From: a bacterium
Lineage (GTDB): Bacteria; Planctomycetota; J058; JAJDCP01
NCBI GenBank assembly: GCA_030428695.1
Contig: JAUIEM010000059.1
Coordinates: 1 to 30,950 of the forward strand
Length of the DNA: 30,950 bases
Direction of reading: 5' to 3'
Shown here: positions 21,212 through 30,411 of the stretch, piece after piece
Layout of the letters: the number at the start of each line of letters is the position of its first letter
Numbering within the stretch: the stretch's first letter is position 1
Position numbers and translations under genes: made by a program
Notes under the pieces: model-generated
Told to the model about the DNA's origin: nothing
The model's database searches: none
Seen by the model: only the letters and a program-made list of their open reading frames with translations

Positions 21212-23779
21212 GTGCGCGCCATCCTGCTGTGCCTGAGCCTGTGTGGAGCCCTCTCCGCCCAGAGCTTCTCCGCCCTGCCCGACGTCGACCTGCCTCCGGT
21301 TCCGGCCGGCCCCGGCCTGCTGTTCGGCGCCGCCGACATCCCGACCCTGCAGGCCCGCCGCGCCGACCCGGACTACAGCGCCGACTACCAGAGCGTGAAG
21401 GGGCTGGTCGACAGCAAGCTGCACAGCATCGGCGCGGGCCTCGGCGACGACCTGCTCAGCAAGCTCGCCAAGGGGGCCGCCGCCCTGCACCAGCTCGGCG
21501 AGACCCCGGCCTCCGGGCCCCACGCCAACTACCGGGACGCCGCCGTCGCCGCCCTGCTCGCCCTCGGCGGACGCAGCCCGACCAGCCTGCTCGGCGGCGG
21601 GAACCTGGTCGTCGACAAGGACTCCGGCCGGCTGTGCTCGATCGCCGAGGCCTACGACCTGTTGCGCGGCACCGGCGTCAGCGCGGGCACCGACAACGCC
21701 CTGCGCGCCAAGGTCGCCGACTGGGCGGACGCGTTCTACAACGACGGCTTCCTGCCCTTCCGCCCGAACAACCTCGGCCTGAAGGGTGGCTGCGCCCTGG
21801 TCAGCGCGGCGCTCGCGATGCCGGGCCATCCGGCCGCCCAGGACTGGCTCGACCGCGGCCAGGAGCTCATCAACACCGCCCTCGACGGCCGCGCGAGCAC
21901 GACCGGCTGGTGGCGCGAGGGCGCGCACTACATCAACTACGTGCTGAACAGCCTGGTGTCGACCGCCCTGCACGTGAAGAACCGCACCGGCGTCGACTGG
22001 TTCACGCCCCTGCGGCCCTTCGTGCGCTTCGCCCTCGACACCCGCCAGCCCGACGGGGCCCAGCCGCCCTTCGAGGAGGGCGTCGGCAACAGCTTCCCCT
22101 ACCACGTCCTGCTCGGGGCCTTCCCCGGCGACCCGATCCAGGGCGAGATGGCCTGGGCCTGGGAGAACAACGACGGCGACCTCGGCAACTACACGGTCGC
22201 CCAGCTGCACAGCCTGACCGCCTTCGTGCTGCGCGACGCCTCGCTCCCCGCGGTCCCGCCGGGCGGCTCCCCGACCCGCTTCATCGGCGGCGACGCCCAC
22301 GTCCACGTGCTGCGCGCCGGGCACGGGAGCGACGACGTCCAGGCGACGATGATCACCGCGCGGGACCACTCCTCGCTCGCGGTCATCCCGAGCCGCCACC
22401 ACATGGAGAACCCCTTCGACCTCGTGATCGCCGGCGCCGGCGAGACGGTGCTGCCGACCAGCGGCGGCGGGCCCGAGGTCACCTCCTCCGCCCGGCGCGA
22501 CTACTACCTCGACCCGGCCTCGCGCAACCTTTTGCTGGTCGACGGCAGCGCGCCCTTCGTGACCAGCGGCGCGGCGATCAGCTCCTACGACCGGCTCGAC
22601 AGCGAGAGCGCGGCCGGCGTCGACCACCAGCTGCTCGACTTCGCGACCACCGCCGTCCAGGGCTACGGGCAGGTCGACGGCGCGGCCCGCAGCCTGGCGA
22701 TGATCGACGACCACTACTTCGTCGTCGCCGACCAGGTCGAGGACGCCGCCGTGCACCCCGTCGCCCAGGCCTGGCACGGCCGCGGCAGCCTCAGCCTGAC
22801 GGCCACCGGGCCCGCCCTCGCGCGGGCCGAATGGACCCACAACGCCGCCGCCCTCGACATCTGGAGCACCGCGAGCGAGCCCCTGAACGTCACCGTCACC
22901 AACGGCTGGCACGCCCTGCGCTGGGGCCAGGAGGAGCCCGCCGAGGGGATCGAGGTGCGCGCGACCGGGATCCGGCCGGCCTTCCTGACCGTGCTCAGCC
23001 CGCGGCCGGCGAGCGCCCTGCCCCTGACGGTCCAGCACCTGAGCAGCGGCGGCGCCCTCGGCCTCGAGGTCGACACCGGGCTCGCCCTCGACCGCATCGG
23101 CTTTCGCCCGCTGCCCGGCAGCATCGCGCTGGGTGCGCTGGGTGCCGAGGGCCGCTTCGCCCTGGTGCGGGTGGTCGCCAACGAGGTCGCGGGCTTCGGC
23201 CTGATCGAAGGCGAGCAGCTCGCCTGGAACGGCGTCGCCCTCGCGACCGCCAGCGCGCCCTTGTCGTTCAGCCTCAGCCTCGAGCCCGGCGCCCTGCGCG
23301 CCACGATCAGCGCCGACCGCGCCCCGGGCAGCTTCACGCTGACGCTGGCGAACCTGCCCGGCTTCGACTTCAGCCACGGCTTCGCGGGCAGCTACGCCGG
23401 CCAGCCGCTGACCGCCGGACAGCTCAGCACCGCCGGGGGGAACCTGACGCTGACGCTCAGCGGGGGCGGCAGCCTCGAGCTGGCGAGCACCGGGCCGGTC
23501 AGCTCCGGGAACACAGGCAACACCGGAAACACCGGCAACACCGGGAACGCAGGCAACTCCGGGAACGCAGGCAACTCCGGGAACGCGGGCAACACCGGGA
23601 ACGCAGGCAACTCCGGGAACGCGGGCAACACCGGCGCGGGCAGCACCAGCGGCGGCTCGAGCTCCGGCGGGGGCGGCGGGGGCTGCGCGGTGCGGCCTCC
23701 CGAGGGCCTGCCCTACGCGGGGCTATGGGTGCTCGCGCTGGTCGGGTTCCTGATCGCCCGGCGGGAGCGCGAGGGCTGA
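21212..23779 (+). CDS. Secreted heparinase II/III-like polysaccharide lyase with Cys-type C-terminal sorting tag
   Basis: The GTG at 21212 is chosen because it follows GAGGAAG and begins a signal peptide (MRAILLCLSLCGALSAQS), giving 855 residues; the open frame upstream is unlikely to be coding. The N-terminal half is an (alpha/alpha)-barrel type region: FRPNNLGLKGGCALVSAAL, then GWWREGAHYINYVLNSL with the conserved Glu and Tyr. The second half is beta-rich (ARDHSSLAVIPSRHHMENPFDLVIAGAG, MIDDHYFVVADQV), as in the C-terminal domain of heparinase II/III-like lyases. These enzymes cleave acidic polysaccharides by beta-elimination; the substrate here is unknown. Residues 766-807 are 14 Gly-Asn-(Thr/Ala/Ser) triplets. 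A Ser/Gly stretch follows, then Cys825, a membrane helix (about 833-848) and RRERE, a tripartite anchor resembling MYXO-CTERM-type tags. Confidence 0.8.
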   Translation: MRAILLCLSLCGALSAQSFSALPDVDLPPVPAGPGLLFGAADIPTLQARRADPDYSADYQSVKGLVDSKLHSIGAGLGDDLLSKLAKGAAALHQLGETPASGPHANYRDAAVAALLALGGRSPTSLLGGGNLVVDKDSGRLCSIAEAYDLLRGTGVSAGTDNALRAKVADWADAFYNDGFLPFRPNNLGLKGGCALVSAALAMPGHPAAQDWLDRGQELINTALDGRASTTGWWREGAHYINYVLNSLVSTALHVKNRTGVDWFTPLRPFVRFALDTRQPDGAQPPFEEGVGNSFPYHVLLGAFPGDPIQGEMAWAWENNDGDLGNYTVAQLHSLTAFVLRDASLPAVPPGGSPTRFIGGDAHVHVLRAGHGSDDVQATMITARDHSSLAVIPSRHHMENPFDLVIAGAGETVLPTSGGGPEVTSSARRDYYLDPASRNLLLVDGSAPFVTSGAAISSYDRLDSESAAGVDHQLLDFATTAVQGYGQVDGAARSLAMIDDHYFVVADQVEDAAVHPVAQAWHGRGSLSLTATGPALARAEWTHNAAALDIWSTASEPLNVTVTNGWHALRWGQEEPAEGIEVRATGIRPAFLTVLSPRPASALPLTVQHLSSGGALGLEVDTGLALDRIGFRPLPGSIALGALGAEGRFALVRVVANEVAGFGLIEGEQLAWNGVALATASAPLSFSLSLEPGALRATISADRAPGSFTLTLANLPGFDFSHGFAGSYAGQPLTAGQLSTAGGNLTLTLSGGGSLELASTGPVSSGNTGNTGNTGNTGNAGNSGNAGNSGNAGNTGNAGNSGNAGNTGAGSTSGGSSSGGGGGGCAVRPPEGLPYAGLWVLALVGFLIARREREG
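23507..23632 (+). repeat. 9-bp tandem repeat encoding (Gly-Asn-Thr/Ala/Ser)14
   Basis: Fourteen consecutive 9-bp units lie inside the heparinase-like gene, each coding Gly-Asn plus Thr, Ala or Ser. The last part alternates as an 18-bp higher-order unit (GNA-GNS or GNA-GNT). It forms an extended linker between the catalytic part and the C-terminal anchor. Such a repeat is prone to length change by slippage. Confidence 0.92.
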
Positions 23780-23786
23780 GCGGAAA

Positions 23787-23806
23787 GGGCTGATCTCGAT
23801 CAGCCC
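23787..23806 (+). terminator. Perfect hairpin after the heparinase-like gene
   Basis: An 8-bp perfect stem (GGGCTGAT / ATCAGCCC) with CTCG tetraloop begins 7 nt after the stop codon at 23779. There is no T-run after it, so termination would be weak or factor-assisted. It could also be an operator-like palindrome upstream of the aldolase gene. Confidence 0.45.
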
Positions 23807-23891
23807 ATCGACCTCGGCCTCGACCTCGATGCGACCGCCCGGTAGACTGGCGGTCCCAACAGGCCCGCAGCCACCCACCCGGAGGAGTCCG

Positions 23892-24917
<1,026 letters not shown>

Positions 24918-24923
24918 GGGCTC

Positions 24924-26630
24924 CTAGCGCAGCCAGTCCGGCTCGTCGGGCGCCAGCCAGCGGATGCACTCGGTCAGGCAGCTCGCGGCGCTGTCGCCCT
25001 CGCCACCCCAGTAGACCTGGTGCACCCGCGCCCCGCCGAGCAGAAAGAAGCGGTCGAGGAACCCGGCGTCGGCGTGCCCGATGCCACCGGAGTAGGCGTG
25101 GGAGCGGGGCCGCAAACGCGCAGGAGACGCGGCGTCGCTGCCCGAGAAGACGAGCCCCGGCAGCTCGTCCGCGTGCGGCGTCTCCCCGACGTCCTCAAAG
25201 TTCGAGCCGAGCAGGTCGGCGGGGTTGTAGAGGTTGACCCACTGCTCGTCCACGAGCGCCCCGCTGCTTCGACGCTCGGTGAAGTAGCCCGGCCACAGCG
25301 CACGGATGAAGTCGAAGGGCAGGCCGATCGTCAGCAGTCGGTCGATCTTCGCCAGGTTGCTGTCCGGCGTGTCGCGGGGGAACAGCACGTCGAGAGCGAT
25401 GACCGCGCCGAAGCTGTAGCTGAGCACCGTGATCTGCTCGTACTCGCCGCCGCGCTTCTCCCGCAGATGTTCGAGCAGGCTTCCGAACTGGCCGCGCACG
25501 GCGGCGGCCCGCGCGCCCACCGCCAGGTACTCGTAGGTGCTCGCGAGGCGCAGGGCCGTGGTCTCGAGCAGGTCCTTGAGCCGGGTCCGGGTCAGCAGCC
25601 CGAAGCCGGTGAAGACCACGATGATGATCTGCAGGCATCGCAGGATCGCGTCCCGCCACCCTCGCCCCGCGCTCGTCGCCCGCGCGACGGCGTCGCGAGC
25701 CGTAGATCCCGGCGCGGTCGAGTCGCTCTTCGTCCGCGCGCCGTCGCCGGGCGCAGGTTTCGAGGCGGTCGAATCACTGTCCGTGCGCGCGGCGCCGCTG
25801 CCCGCAGCTCGCACGGCGGCCGAGTCGCTCTGCGTCAGCGCGGTGGTGCTGTCCGCGGCTCCCAAGGCGGTCGAGTCGCCGTTCGTGGCGGATGGCGCGC
25901 CCGTTCCCTGCGCGGCTGCGTCCCTCGGGGAGCCGCTCGCGTCGCTCGTCGGGGGGGTGTCAGCCCCTTCCGTCATCGCGACGGGCGTATCGTCGAAGAA
26001 ACCATCGAGCACCGACGCACCGGCGACGAACAAGCTCAAGGCGCTGAACAGGGCGAAGGCCAGCACCACCAGGCCGGCGCCCCCGATGCGCAGCTTGCCC
26101 CAGGCCGACAGGGCCCGGCTGCTGACCAGGGTGGTGCACACCCGCAGGAGGCTGAGCGCGGCGAGGCGGATCAGCACCAGCGCCTGGTGGATCGGGAGCC
26201 GGTCCTGCAGCCGCGACCAGAGCACCGGACCGTAGCGGAGCTCGTAGACGTCGACCAGCGGCGTCTCGGTCGGTCCGGAGCGCGGACCCGGGCCAGAACG
26301 CTCTCCGCCGGACTCCTCCGAGGACCCCGCGGGGCCCCCGGTCTCCGCTCCGGCGGAGCCGTCCGTCGGCTCCGCATCTGCCCGCTCGCCAGGGGCTGCG
26401 TCCACGGCCGGATCGGTGCGCACGACCGTGCACACGCGGGTGTCGAAGTTGCCGTCGTAGCGCTGGATCTCCTCGCTGACGACGTGGAAGCGCGCGGCGC
26501 CGCTGTTCGCGTTGCGGTCGCAGGCCGAGGCCAACCGCTGCGCGACCAGCTCGACGTCGAAGCTGTCGCCGCCGACGCTGAGCCCCGGGAAGTAGATGAT
26601 CGCATGCTTCGGTCGTCTCGGGAGACCCAT
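24924..26630 (-). CDS. Two-span membrane alpha/beta hydrolase-like protein with internal 17-aa repeats
   Basis: The ATG at 26628-26630 follows AGGAG with a 6-nt spacer, giving 568 residues. It begins with HAIIYFPGLSVGGDSF, a strand plus oxyanion-type turn typical of alpha/beta hydrolases. The nucleophile elbow is L-S-Y-S406-F-G. Candidate acid and base residues lie further on, including the His in GIGHADAGF. Two membrane helices (about 183-205 and 328-346) interrupt the fold. They bracket a Ser/Thr/Asp/Ala-rich segment with four 17-residue repeats (252-319). Another low-complexity Gly/Ser/Pro/Glu stretch lies at 75-123. With both ends probably on the same side, the repeat loop would be extracytoplasmic and the hydrolase cytoplasmic. 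A lipase or esterase activity is plausible but not shown; the family is not recognised. Confidence 0.75.
   Translation of the reverse strand: MGLPRRPKHAIIYFPGLSVGGDSFDVELVAQRLASACDRNANSGAARFHVVSEEIQRYDGNFDTRVCTVVRTDPAVDAAPGERADAEPTDGSAGAETGGPAGSSEESGGERSGPGPRSGPTETPLVDVYELRYGPVLWSRLQDRLPIHQALVLIRLAALSLLRVCTTLVSSRALSAWGKLRIGGAGLVVLAFALFSALSLFVAGASVLDGFFDDTPVAMTEGADTPPTSDASGSPRDAAAQGTGAPSATNGDSTALGAADSTTALTQSDSAAVRAAGSGAARTDSDSTASKPAPGDGARTKSDSTAPGSTARDAVARATSAGRGWRDAILRCLQIIIVVFTGFGLLTRTRLKDLLETTALRLASTYEYLAVGARAAAVRGQFGSLLEHLREKRGGEYEQITVLSYSFGAVIALDVLFPRDTPDSNLAKIDRLLTIGLPFDFIRALWPGYFTERRSSGALVDEQWVNLYNPADLLGSNFEDVGETPHADELPGLVFSGSDAASPARLRPRSHAYSGGIGHADAGFLDRFFLLGGARVHQVYWGGEGDSAASCLTECIRWLAPDEPDWLR
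25674..25877 (-). repeat. 51-bp imperfect tandem repeat, four units
   Basis: Four in-frame 51-bp units inside the hydrolase gene (minus-strand units 25877-25827, 25826-25776, 25775-25725, 25724-25674) each begin Asp-Ser-Thr-Ala or Asp-Ser-Ala-Ala. The unit starts are best conserved; the rest has drifted. They code for a flexible loop between two membrane spans. Confidence 0.85.
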
Positions 26631-27044
26631 CCTGCTCTCCTGTCCGGTTCCATCTCTCTTCGGCTGCCGAGGCGCGTCACTTGACGGCCGACGTCCCTCA
26701 TTCACGGGGGATACCGACCGTTTCGCAAAGCGGAAGGGAGACGCCACGGTGGGGCGGTGTCGCAGGGGCCGGCGGAGGAGCCGGCTGCGGAGCGCGGGAG
26801 GGAACGGTCAGGCCGCTTCGCCGGGCGACGGGTGCGTCGCGCGCCCTCAGCCCGTCTGATGCACCGGGATTCCTGCTACGGACCCGGATGCCGCAGATCT
26901 CGGACACTTCGAGCGTTCTGCGCTGCTCACCTGTGGACGGTGTGCCAGCGATGCAAACACGGCTCCGCTGCTCGAAGACTCGAAGCGCCCGATCTCAAGC
27001 GGCCTCCGTGCCCTCGCGACGAGATCCCGGTGCATCAGCCGGGC
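26631..27044. other. Non-coding gap between hydrolase and WD40 genes, containing a 22-bp inverted repeat
   Basis: I see no convincing gene in these 414 bp. A 22-bp inverted repeat with one mismatch has arms at 26849-26870 and 27024-27045, enclosing 153 bp; the right arm touches the stop codon of the WD40 gene. A separate hairpin lies at 26768-26785 (GCCGGC, loop GGAGGA, GCCGGC). Open frames here lack ribosome sites or recognisable content. The hydrolase promoter probably lies to the left of the inverted repeat. Confidence 0.5.
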
Positions 27045-27045
27045 T
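26849..27045. repeat. 22-bp inverted repeat flanking 153 bp (possible MITE-like element)
   Basis: The arm at 26849-26870 and the reverse complement of 27024-27045 agree at 21 of 22 positions; the core GATGCACCGGGAT is perfect. No target-site duplication is visible at the outer edges and no transposase is enclosed. It may be a small non-autonomous element, a long-range RNA stem at the 3' end of the WD40 transcript, or a protein-binding pair. Confidence 0.5.
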
Positions 27046-29729
27046 CAGTCCTTCTTGCGCAGGAACCCGAACAAGCGCTTCATCGCCGACTTCGGCCGCC
27101 GCTCCTCGAGCGCGTCGCGCACCTTCTTCGGCTCGACCCAGCCGAGGCCGACCTGGCCGAGGTGGGCGAGCAGGCGCAGCACGGCCTCCTCGTCCCAGAG
27201 CGGGTTTCCCGCCCGGGTCAGGGCCGCATCGATCTCGCTCGCCAGGGGCTCGCGATCGCCGATGGGGCGGCCCGCGAAGGGAGTGTGCTGCGCGAGGAAC
27301 AGCTCGATGTGCATCTCGACATCCGGGTCCCAGCTGTCCGCGTGCGAGCGCACCGCGGGCAGCCAGTCGAGGTACCAGCGCTGCAGGTCCCCGCCGTCGA
27401 CCGCCAGGCCGTGGCGGGCGTTCGGGCTGACCGCGCGCAGGCCGTGCGGGAGCTCGGCCTCGCAGCGGCCGGTGGTCAGGTTCCAGACCATCGCGACCGC
27501 CCCGTCCGAGGTGACCGCGTGGCGGCTGTCCGGGCAGGCGAAGACCAGCTCGATCGGCGCGGTGTGGCCGCGGAACAGGCCGTTGCAGCGCCCGCTCCCC
27601 AGATCCCACATCCGCACCTCCCCGTCGGCCGCCCCGCTGAGCAGCCAGCGGCCGTGGGTCGAGACCGTCAGCCTGTCGACCCGGTCCCGGTGCTGCGCGA
27701 GGTCGCGGGCGACGGCGCCGTCGCCGAGCTTCCAGATACGGATCAGCCTGTCGTCCCCGGCGGTGATGCCGAAGCGCAGGTCGGGGCTGAAGGCGACCGC
27801 GCGCACCGGGCCGTCGTGGGCGGTCAGGACCCGCAGACACCAGCCGCTGTCGAGGTGCCACAGCCGGGCCGTGCCGTCGAGGCTGGCGCTGAGGGCGAAG
27901 CGCCCGTCGTCGCTGACCGCGAGATCCTGGATCGGGCCCATGTGGCCCTTGAGCGCCCGCACGCAGGTGCGGGCGTGGACGTCCCACAGACGGACCGGCC
28001 CGTCGTCGCCGCCGGACAGGGCGTGGCGGCCGTCAGGCAGCCAGGCGACCGCCCGGATCGCGCCGGTGTGGCCGAGCAACCTGGCGCGCTGGGCGGGAGT
28101 CGACAGCTCCCACACGCCGAGCTCGAGCGAGCTCCCTCCGACCAGGGCGCGCTCACCTTCGGGGCTGATCGCGACGGCGTGGACGCTGCCGAGGCTGCTG
28201 AAGCGGCCGAGGCGGAACTCGCCGCGCAGGGTGTCGTGAGGGAAGGGCTCGGACAGGCTCTCCCACATCGCCAGCGCGAGCGGCTCGCGGTCGCAGCCGG
28301 GGAGCTCCCGGGCCTTGCGGAGGGTCTGCAGGCAGGCCTTGAAGCGGCGGGCCTTGAGGGCGATCCCGGCGGTGTTGAGCAGGCGGTGCAGCTCCTTGGC
28401 GTGACGCTTGCGCTGGGACTCGCTGACCACGGCCTGGCGCGCGAGCCGGGCGCGGAGCGCATCGGGAGAGAGCCAGCCGAGGCCGGCGTCGGCGAGCTCT
28501 GCGAAGAAGCCCTCGAGCTCGCGCTCGCTCCACTCCGAGCGCCCGACCCGGGTCAGCGCGCGCTCCTGTTCCTCCGGGGTCGGCTCCCGGTCGGGCGGCA
28601 GCTCGCCGGCGAAGGGCTTGGTGCGGGTCAGGAAGTCGTTGAGCAGCGGCTCGGCGCGCGGGTCCCAGGGGGCCTCCGGGCGCGCCTTCCAGATCCAGTC
28701 GAGGTAGCACAGCTGCCAGTTGCCCGCCGCCCCCTCGCAGGCGAAGCGCGCGCAGCCGAGCCCGACCGCCGGGCGCAGCGGCCGATGGCGCAGACGCTGC
28801 AGGCAGCTGCCCCCGCGCAGGTCCCACAGGAAGGAGCCCTCCGACGAGCCGCTCAGGCAGTAGCGCGGATCGGGCAGCGGCTGGAGCAGCAACGCCTCCT
28901 GCCCACCTCCGCCCAGCGGCCCCGCCACACCCGACGCATCGCTGCCCCGCGCCCAGACGTAGACTCCGTGGCGACCGCCGAGGAGCACGCGCCCGTCGCG
29001 GGTGAACGCGCAGGTGGCGAGCTGCCGATCGCCGTCGGTTGCGGCGAGGAGCCGCCCCGTCGCGACCTTGAACAGCCGCGCGATCCCGTCGTCCCAGACC
29101 GACACCAGCAGCGTGCCGTCGAAGCTGAAGGCCGCATCGAGGGGGCGCGCGCGCCGGTTGACCCGGATGGTGCGCAGCTCGCGCCCGGTCGCCGTATCCC
29201 AGACGGCGATCGGCGGACCGCTGAGGGCGAGCCGGCCGTCGGGGGAGAAGGCGGTGAAGCCGGGCGTCTCGACGGTGCTGAACACCGCCACCGTGCGGCC
29301 GCTCGCGCGCTCCCAGACGCGGGTGGTCTTGTCGGCGCTGCCCGACAGGATGCGCGCGCCCGGCGCGTCGACCGCGACACAGCACACCGGGTAGGTGTGC
29401 CCCCGCAGGCGCTGGAGCTCGTCGCCGCTGCGCGGATCGACCAGCACGAGGTCGCGCTCGTCACTGCCGAGCTCGATCGGCCCCCCATCCCAGAGGAACC
29501 ACCAGGGCTGCGGGGTGTGCATGTCGTACGCGCCCGCATCGAAGACCCGGGCGAGCCCCTCGCGAGAGCAGCGCCTGCCTGCCGCCTCGACCAGCTCGAG
29601 CACCTCCGCGCGCCGGCCCCAGCGGGGCTTCCGGCGCAGCTCATCGAGGCCGGCGAGCGCCGCCGGGACGTCCTCCTGCAGCGCCTGCTCGATGGCCGCC
29701 AGCCGCTCGGCGAAGTCGTCTCTAACCAC
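27045..29729 (-). CDS. WD40 beta-propeller protein built from two duplicated modules
   Basis: This 894-residue protein starts at GTG 29727-29729 after a G-rich ribosome site (AGGGGG). WD40 repeats occur in two blocks (about 85-310 and 510-760). Examples are GHTYPVCCVAV ... LSGSADKTTRVWE in the first and GHTGAIRAVAWLPDG ... LSGGDDGPVRLWD in the second. Each block is followed by the same roughly 85-residue tail (342-429 and 786-875) with shared words YLDW, WDP, FL, PFAG, DREP, ALTR and GLGW. Each is preceded by a helical segment. There is no signal peptide or membrane span, so it is probably a cytoplasmic scaffold or sensor. It lies 15 bp downstream of a membrane-anchored protein gene on the same strand and probably shares its transcript. 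The tail family is not recognised. Confidence 0.9.
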   Translation of the reverse strand: MVRDDFAERLAAIEQALQEDVPAALAGLDELRRKPRWGRRAEVLELVEAAGRRCSREGLARVFDAGAYDMHTPQPWWFLWDGGPIELGSDERDLVLVDPRSGDELQRLRGHTYPVCCVAVDAPGARILSGSADKTTRVWERASGRTVAVFSTVETPGFTAFSPDGRLALSGPPIAVWDTATGRELRTIRVNRRARPLDAAFSFDGTLLVSVWDDGIARLFKVATGRLLAATDGDRQLATCAFTRDGRVLLGGRHGVYVWARGSDASGVAGPLGGGGQEALLLQPLPDPRYCLSGSSEGSFLWDLRGGSCLQRLRHRPLRPAVGLGCARFACEGAAGNWQLCYLDWIWKARPEAPWDPRAEPLLNDFLTRTKPFAGELPPDREPTPEEQERALTRVGRSEWSERELEGFFAELADAGLGWLSPDALRARLARQAVVSESQRKRHAKELHRLLNTAGIALKARRFKACLQTLRKARELPGCDREPLALAMWESLSEPFPHDTLRGEFRLGRFSSLGSVHAVAISPEGERALVGGSSLELGVWELSTPAQRARLLGHTGAIRAVAWLPDGRHALSGGDDGPVRLWDVHARTCVRALKGHMGPIQDLAVSDDGRFALSASLDGTARLWHLDSGWCLRVLTAHDGPVRAVAFSPDLRFGITAGDDRLIRIWKLGDGAVARDLAQHRDRVDRLTVSTHGRWLLSGAADGEVRMWDLGSGRCNGLFRGHTAPIELVFACPDSRHAVTSDGAVAMVWNLTTGRCEAELPHGLRAVSPNARHGLAVDGGDLQRWYLDWLPAVRSHADSWDPDVEMHIELFLAQHTPFAGRPIGDREPLASEIDAALTRAGNPLWDEEAVLRLLAHLGQVGLGWVEPKKVRDALEERRPKSAMKRLFGFLRKKD

Positions 29730-29744
29730 GGTCGGCCCCCTGGG

Positions 29745-30365
29745 TCAGGCGTTGCTGGCCACCACCTCGAGGTAGCGCCGGAAGACGACCTCGGCGAGAT
29801 CGAGGTAGCCGCTCAGCCCCTCGACGTCCTTGATCCAGCTCAGCTTCCGGAAGCGCAGCTGGTCGTGGACCACGCGGATGTCGATCGCCTGGTTGCGCAT
29901 CTTCTGCAACCCGAAGATCGCCTCACGCACCTCGGGAGTCAGGACATCGAAGACGAACTCCTCGGGCTCGCCCTTGATGACGAAGGCCTCGTCGAAGGCG
30001 CGATCGCCGATCTCGATGTCCTGCCCGCCGAGGAACTTCCCGACCTTGCTGAAGAAGCCTTCCGGCGCGACATGGAAGGCGTAGACCGGGAGGCCGCGCA
30101 GCCCGATGAAGATGTCCGTGTAGTACGTCTTGTGCTTGCCGCCGGTCGCGTTGAACTCGAGCCTCCCGCCGGCCCCGAGGTAGGTGAAGACCAGCGAGGG
30201 GTGGGTCGCCCAGTTCCCCGGTCGTACCTCGCCCTGGACCTTCGGCGCGAGCTGCTCGAGGCTGGCCGTGAGCTGCTTCTTGACCTCTCGGCCGCCGACG
30301 ATGATCAGCGTGAACACGACCCCGACGATCAGGATCGGGCAGAGGATCTCAGCGATCGCGAACAT
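29745..30365 (-). CDS. Membrane-anchored protein of unknown family
   Basis: The ATG at 30363-30365 is preferred because GGAGG lies about 4 nt upstream; the frame stays open into the repeat array but that part is not thought to be coding. It gives 206 residues. An N-terminal span (about 5-25, ILCPILIVGVVFTLIIVG) is followed by a soluble alpha/beta domain. Notable segments are HPSLVFTYLGAGGRLEFNATG, YTDIFIGLRGLPVYAFHVAPEG, IEIGDRAFDEAFVIKGEPEEF, LTPEVREAIFGLQK and a C-terminal LAEVVFRRYLEVV helix. The 'GD..FDEAFVIKG.. LTPEVR' pattern recalls DUF3137-type proteins, though loosely. It is the first gene of an operon with the WD40 protein and starts about 35 bp from the 142-bp repeat array. Confidence 0.75.
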   Translation of the reverse strand: MFAIAEILCPILIVGVVFTLIIVGGREVKKQLTASLEQLAPKVQGEVRPGNWATHPSLVFTYLGAGGRLEFNATGGKHKTYYTDIFIGLRGLPVYAFHVAPEGFFSKVGKFLGGQDIEIGDRAFDEAFVIKGEPEEFVFDVLTPEVREAIFGLQKMRNQAIDIRVVHDQLRFRKLSWIKDVEGLSGYLDLAEVVFRRYLEVVASNA

Positions 30366-30383
30366 AGGTCCTCCCATGCCCCC

Positions 30384-30411
30384 AGTGTAGGTAAACCAAG
30401 TCACCACGCAA
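30384..30411 (-). promoter_or_regulatory. Weak promoter candidate straddling the repeat-array edge
   Basis: Read on the minus strand, TTGCGT (30411-30406, inside the first array unit) and TACACT (30389-30384) are separated by 16 nt and lie just upstream of the ribosome site of the membrane-protein gene. Matches to consensus are three and four of six, so this is suggestive only. Confidence 0.22.

Noticed and set aside
26681..27044. Small ORFs in the gap between hydrolase and WD40 genes
   Set aside because: They are Arg/Pro/Ser-rich frames without ribosome sites or hydrophobic or motif content, and overlap the inverted repeat.
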